A stretch of 7,088 nucleotides of DNA from Bacillota bacterium (GTDB taxonomy: Bacteria > Bacillota > Clostridia > Oscillospirales > Ruminococcaceae): NCBI GenBank assembly GCA_029550985.1, contig JAKPGH010000290.1, forward strand, positions 1-7,088, read 5' to 3'. Every line of letters begins with the position of its first letter. The first letter of the stretch is position 1. The position numbers and the translations under genes were made by a program. Shown piece after piece: positions 1 to 4,811 of this stretch. A model generated the notes under the pieces. It was not told where the DNA came from, searched no databases, and saw only the letters and a list, made by a program, of their open reading frames with translations.

Positions 1-2
1 GG

Positions 3-416
3 ATTATCCAAAACACCGCCTATGCCGCCGAATTGATGGCGGAACCGGGAGAAATGCAGGGAAACGAGTACGGCTTTAATATCAACGGGGTCTTTTTGGA
101 GGGGCGAGCGGTTTGCGAAGGGTATTCCAAAGCCTTTAAACTGCTTTGCGCCCGGGCGGGAATTCCCTGTTACACGGTGTATGGAGTGGCTAACGGGGAA
201 AGCCACAGTTGGAACTATGTGGAGTTGGAAGGGGAATGGTACCTGGTGGACTGCACCTGGGACGACCCCATAGGGCAAAATTTGCTCCTGGACAGCCATC
301 TCCTCCAGGGCAGTCAGAGCCTTGTGGACGGCAAAACCGTTGAAGAAATCTATCGCAGTGATTACGCCCAATACCCCGCTTTGTCCCCGCTGGCGTATTG
401 GGAAAAGGCGTTTTAA
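3..416 (+). CDS. Transglutaminase-like domain protein, C-terminal part (5' end outside window)
   Basis: This is the C-terminal end of a protein whose reading frame is open from the left edge; the true start lies outside the window. The visible part matches the core of the transglutaminase-like superfamily. A nucleophile Cys sits in GRAVCEGYSKAF (codon 114-116). A His sits in GESHSWNYVELEGEWYLVD (codon 204-206). An Asp follows in VDCTWDDP (codon 249-251). Order and spacing fit the Cys-His-Asp triad of the fold. Such proteins in Clostridia are often secreted or surface-linked, with N-terminal signal or repeat regions, but none of that part is visible. The substrate cannot be told; members act as proteases, peptidases or cross-linkers. 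About 50 residues follow the Asp, so the catalytic domain is the last domain. A hairpin starts 5 bases after the stop, so this is probably the last gene of its transcript. Confidence 0.85.
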   Translation: MIQNTAYAAELMAEPGEMQGNEYGFNINGVFLEGRAVCEGYSKAFKLLCARAGIPCYTVYGVANGESHSWNYVELEGEWYLVDCTWDDPIGQNLLLDSHLLQGSQSLVDGKTVEEIYRSDYAQYPALSPLAYWEKAF

Positions 417-420
417 AGCG

Positions 421-460
421 TATCAGGAAAGACTTTCCTTCATGGGAATCTTTCCTGATA
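421..460 (+). terminator. Long hairpin after the transglutaminase-like gene (probable terminator)
   Basis: A perfect 12-bp inverted repeat, TATCAGGAAAGA (421-432) and TCTTTCCTGATA (449-460), starts 5 bases after the stop codon. The stem continues, after one bulged C at 433, with five more pairs (434-438 with 444-448, one of them G-U) around a TTCAT loop. The tract after it (TTGTATGTT) is only partly T-rich, so it is not an ideal intrinsic terminator. Position favours transcription termination or 3'-end protection of the upstream mRNA. Confidence 0.6.
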
Positions 461-518
461 TTGTATGTTATGGAGAAAAATGGGATTTTATTTCTACAGG
501 ATTCCCCGCTAGAAGATA

Positions 519-547
519 TTGACAAAGCCGGAGGGCAGAGGTACAAT
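519..547 (+). promoter_or_regulatory. Sigma-A type promoter of nrdDG
   Basis: TTGACA at 519-524 matches the -35 consensus exactly. TACAAT at 542-547 matches the -10 consensus at five of six positions. The spacer is exactly 17 bp. Transcription should start near 553-556, giving an nrdD leader of about 90 bases. No other gene start lies between this promoter and nrdD at 643. Confidence 0.85.
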
Positions 548-551
548 AAAT

Positions 552-591
552 GAGACGACCGCAAGATATTGTGTGTGGCTCTTTTTTTTTT
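552..591 (+). promoter_or_regulatory. Weak hairpin plus T10 tract in the nrdD leader (possible attenuator or pause)
   Basis: Early in the predicted leader, bases 552-554 and 559-563 can pair with 574-578 and 579-581, with a four-base bulge and one G-U pair. Ten consecutive T residues (582-591) follow directly. This resembles a weak intrinsic terminator between promoter and gene. The helix is short and overlaps the NrdR-like box, so the paired bases may instead reflect the operator. Function is uncertain. Confidence 0.3.
559..574 (+). promoter_or_regulatory. Probable NrdR box downstream of the nrdD promoter
   Basis: The 16-mer at 559-574 (CCGCAAGATATTGTGT) matches the known NrdR box consensus ACACWATATATWGTGT at 13 of 16 positions, with the right half fully matching. 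It lies just downstream of the predicted transcription start, where a bound repressor would block initiation or escape. NrdR is the (d)ATP/ATP-sensing repressor of ribonucleotide reductase genes in most bacteria. NrdR boxes usually come as pairs; a poor second match (9 of 16) begins 31 bp later at 590. Confidence 0.6.
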
Positions 592-642
592 ACAGGATGT
601 TGCACTAAAGGGCTATAACAAGGGCTATTACGGAGGAAAGAC

Positions 643-2976
643 ATGATTACAACCATCATCAAGCGAGACGGGCGCACAGCGATGTATGACCGCCAAAAAA
701 TTGCTGACGCTATTTTTGCTGCCGCCAGATCTCTGGGGGGAACCAACCGAGAAATGGCGAAGAAATTGGCTCTGCAGGTGGAGGAATATCTCATTGACCA
801 TTTGGGGGATGAACCGCCCACCGTGGAAATGATTCAGGATGCAGTGGAAAAGGTGCTGATCGAAAACGGTCATGCCCGCACCGCCAAGGAATACATTCTC
901 TACCGAGCACAGCGCACCAGGGTGCGGGAAATGAACACCAAGCTGATGAAGGTCTATGAAGACTTGACCTTTAAGGCGGCGGCGGAAAACGACATTAAGC
1001 GGGAAAACGCCAACATCGACAGCGACACCGCCATGGGCACCATGCTCAAGTACGGCTCCGAAGGGGCCAAGCAGTTTTACCACATGTTTATTCTGGATCC
1101 TGCTTATTCCAAGGCCCACTTGGAAGGGGATATCCACATCCACGACCTGGACTTCCTCACTCTCACCACTACCTGCTGCCAGATTAACCTGGATAAGCTG
1201 TTCGATCACGGTTTTTCCACCGGGAACGGGTTCATTCGAGAACCTCAGGATATCGCCAGCTATGCAGCTCTTGCCTGTATTGCCATACAATCCAACCAGA
1301 ACGACCAGCACGGCGGGCAGTCCATTCCCAACTTCGATTATTACATGGCAAAAGGCGTCGCCAAAACCTACCGGAAGTTTTACATCAAAAATCTGGAAAA
1401 AGCCATGGTCTTTGCCGGCCAGGAAAACGCGGACACCCTGGCCAAAGGGCTGGTGGAAACGGTGGAGGCCGAATTCGGGCTCAAACCGGTTTTGGCGGAC
1501 GACAACGGCTTTGCTGACGCCATCGCTCCCATGTTGGACGCCCTCAACCTTGAGATGGATGCTGCTCAACTCACCAACTTTGCCCGCAAGTATGCCAAGG
1601 CGGAGGTGGAGCGAGCCACCTATCAGGCCATGGAGGCTTTGGTCCACAACTTGAATACCATGCATTCCCGGGCGGGGGCGCAGATTCCCTTTTCCTCTCT
1701 CAACTATGGAACCGACACCTCTCCCGAAGGGCGGCTGGTGACCCGCTGCGTCCTGGAAGCGACCTACGCGGGACTGGGCAACGGCGAGACGCCCATCTTT
1801 CCCATCCACATTTTTAAGGTAAAGGAAGGCGTCAACTACAACGTCGACGACCCCAACTACGATTTGTTCCAACTGGCCTGTAAGGTGAGCGCCAAGCGGC
1901 TGTTTCCCAACTTCAGCTTTTTGGACGCCCCCTTCAATGCCGCTTTTTATCAGGAAGGCAACCCCGAAACCGAGGTGGCCTACATGGGCTGCCGGACCCG
2001 GGTGATTGCTAATGTCTATGACCCCTCGCGTCAAACCACCTCCGGGCGGGGCAATTTGAGCTTTACTTCCATCAATCTGCCCCGCATCGCCATTTTAGCC
2101 AACGGCAATGTGGACTTTTTCTTTGAACAACTGGAGCGGAAGCTGAATCTGGTCTTTGACCAGCTGATGGACCGCTATCGCATTGTGGCGCAGAAAAAGG
2201 TGCGAAACTTCCCCTTCCTGATGGGGCAGGGCATCTGGCTGGACAGCGAAAAGCTGGGTCCCAACGACACTGTCGGAGAGGTGCTCAAGCACGGTACCTT
2301 GACGGTTGGCTTTATTGGCCTTGCCGAAGCGCTGGTGGCCCTTATCGGACGGCACCACGGGCAAAGCCAGGAAGCCCAAAACTTAGGGCTGGACATCATT
2401 GGCTTTATGCGGGCAAAAGTGGACCAGAAGGCCAGGGAAACCGGCTTTAACTTCTCCCTGATTGCCACTCCGGCCGAGGGGCTTTCCGGCCGCTTCGTCC
2501 GGATTGACCGGGAAAAATTCGGTGTGATTCCCGGCGTCACCGACCGGGAGTATTACACCAACTCCTTCCACATTCCGGTTTATTACGAAATCAACGCATT
2601 TGATAAGATTCGCATTGAAGCGCCTTATCACAACCTGACCAACGGCGGCCACATCACCTATGTGGAGCTGGACGGGGACCCCTGCCACAACCTGGAGGCC
2701 TTTGAAAGCATTGTTCGCTTTATGAAGGAAAGCGGAATTGGCTACGGCTCCATCAACCATCCGGTGGACCGGGACCCTGTCTGCGGTTATAACGGCATCA
2801 TTGAAAACGAATGTCCCCGCTGCGGGCGGACCGAGCAGGATGGCGGGCCCAAGTTTGAGCGGATTCGCCGCATCACCGGTTATCTGGTGGGAACCTTGGA
2901 CCGCTTCAACAACGCCAAGCGGGCGGAGGAGAGAGACCGCGTCAAACACAGCATTACGGTTCCGGCATCGAAATAA
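643..2976 (+). CDS. nrdD: Anaerobic (class III) ribonucleoside-triphosphate reductase, catalytic subunit
   Basis: NrdD reduces ribonucleoside triphosphates to dNTPs under anoxia with a glycyl radical; most family members use formate as reductant. The protein has 777 residues, at the long end for the family. Residues about 2-92 form an ATP-cone regulatory domain (begins ITTIIKRDGR, ends near YILYRAQRTR). The catalytic ten-stranded barrel follows, with conserved cysteines C178-C179 (in TLTTTCCQIN) and C450 (in YMGCRTR); I judge these to hold the active-site thiols by position in the family. The C-terminal zinc region has C714, C724 and C727 (VCGYNG and CPRCG). The radical glycine is G746 in RITGY, 31 residues from the end, the same distance as in the E. 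coli enzyme. GGAGGAAAG at 632-640 is the ribosome binding site for the ATG at 643. nrdG, its activase, lies 94 bp downstream. An NrdR-like box precedes it. Confidence 0.97.
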   Translation: MITTIIKRDGRTAMYDRQKIADAIFAAARSLGGTNREMAKKLALQVEEYLIDHLGDEPPTVEMIQDAVEKVLIENGHARTAKEYILYRAQRTRVREMNTKLMKVYEDLTFKAAAENDIKRENANIDSDTAMGTMLKYGSEGAKQFYHMFILDPAYSKAHLEGDIHIHDLDFLTLTTTCCQINLDKLFDHGFSTGNGFIREPQDIASYAALACIAIQSNQNDQHGGQSIPNFDYYMAKGVAKTYRKFYIKNLEKAMVFAGQENADTLAKGLVETVEAEFGLKPVLADDNGFADAIAPMLDALNLEMDAAQLTNFARKYAKAEVERATYQAMEALVHNLNTMHSRAGAQIPFSSLNYGTDTSPEGRLVTRCVLEATYAGLGNGETPIFPIHIFKVKEGVNYNVDDPNYDLFQLACKVSAKRLFPNFSFLDAPFNAAFYQEGNPETEVAYMGCRTRVIANVYDPSRQTTSGRGNLSFTSINLPRIAILANGNVDFFFEQLERKLNLVFDQLMDRYRIVAQKKVRNFPFLMGQGIWLDSEKLGPNDTVGEVLKHGTLTVGFIGLAEALVALIGRHHGQSQEAQNLGLDIIGFMRAKVDQKARETGFNFSLIATPAEGLSGRFVRIDREKFGVIPGVTDREYYTNSFHIPVYYEINAFDKIRIEAPYHNLTNGGHITYVELDGDPCHNLEAFESIVRFMKESGIGYGSINHPVDRDPVCGYNGIIENECPRCGRTEQDGGPKFERIRRITGYLVGTLDRFNNAKRAEERDRVKHSITVPASK

Positions 2977-2986
2977 GTGTGGAGAA

Positions 2987-3026
2987 CAGCACGCGTCCGC
3001 CCTGAAATTGAGGTGGACGCGTGCTG
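2987..3026 (+). promoter_or_regulatory. Very stable hairpin between nrdD and nrdG
   Basis: Bases 2987-3001 pair with 3012-3026 to give a 15-bp stem with a single G-U pair and a 10-base loop. Each arm contains the palindrome ACGCGT. The hairpin begins 11 bases after the nrdD stop. What follows is not a T-tract (CCAAGTGCAGAACCC), so it is unlikely to be an efficient intrinsic terminator. It may block 3' exonucleases or cause partial termination, which would yield more NrdD than NrdG. Confidence 0.6.
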
Positions 3027-3070
3027 CCAAGTGCAGAACCCTTTTCGGTTTACAGTGGAGGAAGTGCCAA

Positions 3071-3583
3071 GTGGGAACGATACGAATTGCAGGAATTGTC
3101 AAGCAAAGCGTGGTGGACGGTCCGGGACTGCGCCTGACCATTTTTACCCAGGGCTGCCCTCACCACTGTCCCGGCTGCCACAACCCGGAAACCCACGACT
3201 TTGCAGGCGGGTACGATTGTGATGTTGCCGTTATTTTAGAGGAACTGGAAAAGAATCCCCTTCTTCGGGGAATTACGCTATCGGGTGGCGAGCCGCTCTG
3301 CCGGGCGGAAGAACTGCTGCCTTTGGTGCGGGAAGTCAAGCGGGCGGGAAAAGACGTGGTTTGTTATACCGGCTATACCTTTGAAGAGCTAATGCAGATA
3401 AAAAAGAAGGATGCAAACCTCGCCGCTTTGCTGGAGCTCATTGACCTTCTGATAGACGGCCGCTACGACCAAAGCCAGCGGGATTTGACCCTGCGCTTTC
3501 GGGGCAGCAGAAATCAGCGGGTGTTGAATCTGCCGGTCTCCCTGCGAACAGGGGAACCTGTCTGGGCAGAGGGGTACCAATAA
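3071..3583 (+). CDS. nrdG: Anaerobic ribonucleotide reductase activating protein (radical SAM)
   Basis: NrdG cleaves S-adenosylmethionine with a [4Fe-4S] cluster and abstracts hydrogen from the C-terminal glycine of NrdD to form the glycyl radical. The protein has 170 residues, close to the usual 150-175. The radical SAM motif CxxxCxxC is intact as C29, C33 and C36 (GCPHHCPGC), preceded by the typical DGPGLR and TQGC context. A GGEP-type SAM-binding motif appears as LSGGEPL. The frame stays open far upstream into nrdD, but homology begins at GTIRIAGIVK. GTG at 3071 fits this and has GGAGG at 3057-3061 nine bases upstream, so I chose it over upstream options. It follows nrdD on the same strand and probably shares its promoter; the gap holds a strong hairpin. 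Transcription should end in the hairpin region near 3598-3627. Confidence 0.95.
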   Translation: MGTIRIAGIVKQSVVDGPGLRLTIFTQGCPHHCPGCHNPETHDFAGGYDCDVAVILEELEKNPLLRGITLSGGEPLCRAEELLPLVREVKRAGKDVVCYTGYTFEELMQIKKKDANLAALLELIDLLIDGRYDQSQRDLTLRFRGSRNQRVLNLPVSLRTGEPVWAEGYQ

Positions 3584-3591
3584 CCAAACAG

Positions 3592-3627
3592 AAAAAAGAG
3601 ACCGCCATCCCATGATGACGCGGTCTC
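3592..3627 (-). terminator. Intrinsic terminator between convergent nrdG and the TspO-like gene
   Basis: GAGACCGC (3598-3605) pairs with GCGGTCTC (3620-3627). An inner stem, CATC (3606-3609) with GATG (3614-3617), closes a four-base loop; AC at 3618-3619 is bulged. Read on the minus strand, the stem is followed by six T residues (3597-3592), a classic terminator for the leftward gene pair. On the plus strand the following bases (CTTGTCATTTC) are only moderately T-rich, so termination of nrdG may be weaker. Confidence 0.8.
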
Positions 3628-3643
3628 CTTGTCATTTCACGAA

Positions 3644-4123
3644 CTAATTTAAAAGGTAGATGCCCAGCAATAAATAGGCCTGGTAGGTTGAAAATACAAA
3701 CAGGGGCAGCAAAAGCAATCCGGCCAGCCGGAGGGCCCGAGCGGCTGCGGAAATCAAAAGGCAGCACAGCGGGAGGAGCAGCACCGCCAGCACAAAGGAA
3801 ATGAGGGGCAGTTCCCACCGCAACAGGCAAACGGGGATGGCGAGACTCAAGATGAGGCAGAGGAAGTACAGCCGCAGGATGGTCGCAATTTCCCACGGAG
3901 GAAGGGGAACAGCCAGCGCCATGCCGGCGGCGATTCCCAGCAGCCCCCAAAACAGACCATAGCAAAGAACCATGAGCCAAAAGGGCGCCGCCATGGGAGG
4001 CAGAGAGTAATATCCGTACCAGCCGGCGTACTCCCAAACCAATCGGGAGCAGCCGACGCCGGTGCCTATGGCAACCGCAATCGTCAGCACCAGCGGACCC
4101 ATAAAATATCGTTTGCCAGCCAT
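3644..4123 (-). CDS. Divergent TspO/MBR-like (tryptophan-rich sensory protein) membrane protein
   Basis: This 159-residue protein is almost wholly hydrophobic, with about five predicted membrane helices (roughly residues 7-27, 47-71, 81-101, 105-127 and 133-157). Size and helix number fit the TspO/MBR family, which binds porphyrins and sterol-like ligands. Family-like features are WYGYYSLPP at 35-43, a Pro-Phe-Trp (47-49) leading into helix 2 with GLLGIAAG (60-67), and a fifth helix starting at a Pro (140) and ending in the sequence LN. Several of the usual Trp residues are replaced, so it is a distant member and an unrelated five-helix protein cannot be excluded. Bacterial TspO is linked to porphyrin handling and stress responses. 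The ATG lies 2 bases after the stop of the ferritin-like gene, so the two should be cotranscribed. Its ribosome binding site is weak (GGGACAG), which suggests translational coupling. A terminator follows. Confidence 0.6.
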   Translation of the reverse strand: MAGKRYFMGPLVLTIAVAIGTGVGCSRLVWEYAGWYGYYSLPPMAAPFWLMVLCYGLFWGLLGIAAGMALAVPLPPWEIATILRLYFLCLILSLAIPVCLLRWELPLISFVLAVLLLPLCCLLISAAARALRLAGLLLLPLFVFSTYQAYLLLGIYLLN

Positions 4124-4125
4124 CG

Positions 4126-4626
4126 CTACAGACTGTCCCGCAGGCTGGTGAGGGTGTTGATGTGCTTTTTCTCATCGTCAACGATACGGTACAACATTTT
4201 TTGAATCTGCTCGTCGGAAATTAAGCGGATGGCGTGTTCGTAGCATTCAATGAGTCGGCGCTCTCCCGCCAGATCCAGCTCGATCATCTCCCTCAGGTTG
4301 CGCCCGTATTGGACAAATCCCGAAGTCCAGCGAAGCCGCCGGGTGCCCTGGTAAAAGGTGTAGCTGGGCCGCAGTCCCAGCAGGTTGAGGGTGGCGCCCA
4401 ACAAGTTCAGGTGTTCCAATTGCTGATGGGCGAAAAACAGCAGATTTTCGGCAATGTCGGGCATGGTGGACTTTGCCATGAGATGGTGGTAGAAGTACTG
4501 GTGGAAGGAAGTCAGCTCCGAGTCTTTCCCGCTGTAGATATTTAAAAGAATCCGCGCCCAGCGAATATTTCTGGGCAGTTTTTCAGGGAGAGGATAGGAG
4601 ACGCCAGATGAATGATTGGTGTTCAT
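4126..4626 (-). CDS. Ferritin-like (rubrerythrin/bacterioferritin-type) four-helix protein
   Basis: This is a 166-residue, mostly helical protein that resembles the ferritin-like superfamily, close to the compact ferritin-like proteins common in Clostridia. Candidate diiron ligands fall in the expected four helices: E37 (SELTSFHQY), H72 (QQLEHLNLLG), E122 (LAGERRLIECYEHA) and E152 with H155 (RIVDDEKKH). The family pattern in helix 2 is normally ExxH; here the first position is Gln69, although Glu71 is next to the His. Metal binding may thus be changed. Such proteins act in peroxide or oxygen reduction or iron handling in the cytoplasm. I placed the start at the ATG at 4624-4626 because AGGAG (complement of 4635-4639) lies 8 bases upstream; the frame could extend to 4710, but that extension has no family-like sequence. 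It is the first gene of a pair with the TspO-like gene. Confidence 0.75.
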   Translation of the reverse strand: MNTNHSSGVSYPLPEKLPRNIRWARILLNIYSGKDSELTSFHQYFYHHLMAKSTMPDIAENLLFFAHQQLEHLNLLGATLNLLGLRPSYTFYQGTRRLRWTSGFVQYGRNLREMIELDLAGERRLIECYEHAIRLISDEQIQKMLYRIVDDEKKHINTLTSLRDSL

Positions 4627-4634
4627 ACTTTCCA

Positions 4635-4639
4635 CTCCT
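4635..4639 (-). promoter_or_regulatory. Ribosome binding site that fixes the ferritin-like gene start
   Basis: AGGAG on the minus strand lies 8 bases before the ATG at 4626. It decides for this start over the ATG at 4710, which would add 28 residues without family similarity. Confidence 0.75.
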
Positions 4640-4667
4640 ATTCGCCGCTGTTCGGCTGTGATGTTAC

Positions 4668-4677
4668 TACATATGTA
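4668..4677. promoter_or_regulatory. Perfect 10-bp palindrome in the divergent intergenic region
   Basis: TACATATGTA is a perfect palindrome about 40 bp upstream of the ferritin-like start, inside the 185-bp region between that gene and mutL. I see no clear -35/-10 pair for the minus-strand genes here. The palindrome could be an operator or part of an AT-rich -10 region. It is short enough to occur by chance. Confidence 0.25.
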
Positions 4678-4723
4678 TGAGGCTGTTTTGGGGTTTAGTC
4701 CCGTTCGCAAAATGTTCCCATAC

Positions 4724-4753
4724 TTGACGGTGTCCGCCGCTATTTGCTATACT
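4724..4753 (+). promoter_or_regulatory. Sigma-A type promoter of mutL-miaA with extended -10
   Basis: TTGACG (4724-4729) is five of six to the -35 consensus. TATACT (4748-4753) is five of six to the -10 consensus and is preceded by TG at 4745-4746 plus one base, an extended -10. The spacer is 18 bp. Transcription should start near 4759-4761, about 50 bases before the mutL TTG start. This also argues against translation from the in-frame start at 4764. Confidence 0.75.
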
Positions 4754-4754
4754 G

Positions 4755-4769
4755 TGACAGGATTTGTCA
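4755..4769 (+). promoter_or_regulatory. TGACA-N5-TGTCA inverted repeat at the mutL transcription start
   Basis: A perfect 5-bp inverted repeat with a 5-base centre begins 2 bases after the -10 box and spans the predicted transcription start. Its position would suit a repressor operator. I cannot assign it to a known regulator, and its length allows chance occurrence. Confidence 0.25.
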
Positions 4770-4796
4770 GGATTTTTTGCTTTTCTTGGTTGGTGG

Positions 4797-4805
4797 AAAG
4801 GAGGG
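4797..4805 (+). promoter_or_regulatory. Ribosome binding site that fixes the mutL TTG start
   Basis: AAAGGAGGG is a near-full match to the anti-Shine-Dalgarno sequence. Its GGAGG core ends 7 bases before the TTG at 4812, which begins the conserved MutL N-terminus (GKIQVLDKAVAELIAAGEVV). Confidence 0.9.
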
Positions 4806-4811
4806 TTCTCT

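Noticed and set aside
628..2034. 468-codon open frame on the minus strand, antisense to nrdD
   Set aside because: It lies entirely opposite a clearly conserved nrdD. The translation is rich in His, Gly and Val with no recognisable domain, and GC-rich codon use in nrdD readily keeps the opposite frame open.
2738..3070. Long in-frame extension of nrdG into nrdD
   Set aside because: The extension is an out-of-frame reading of the nrdD 3' end. Family similarity starts at the GTG at 3071, which has a good ribosome binding site.
2383..3141. 252-codon minus-strand open frame across the nrdD end and nrdG start
   Set aside because: Antisense shadow of nrdD; it also crosses the intergenic hairpin and has no recognisable domain.
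3438..4181. 247-codon minus-strand open frame overlapping the TspO-like gene in another frame
   Set aside because: Its translation is an Arg-, Pro- and Ala-rich shadow, whereas the overlapping 3644-4123 frame gives a coherent five-helix membrane protein with a start next to the upstream gene. It would also run through the terminator.
4627..4710. Upstream extension of the ferritin-like protein by 28 residues
   Set aside because: The ATG at 4626 has an AGGAG at the right distance, while the extension has no clear binding site or family-like sequence.
4703..4717. GTTC-N7-GTTC upstream of the mutL promoter, considered as a LexA (SOS) box
   Set aside because: The half-sites are direct, not inverted; Firmicute LexA boxes need GAAC-N4-GTTC.
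4764..4811. Upstream extension of MutL by 16 residues
   Set aside because: It would start at about the transcription start, lacks a ribosome binding site, and the MutL family N-terminus matches the TTG at 4812 behind a strong AAAGGAGGG.
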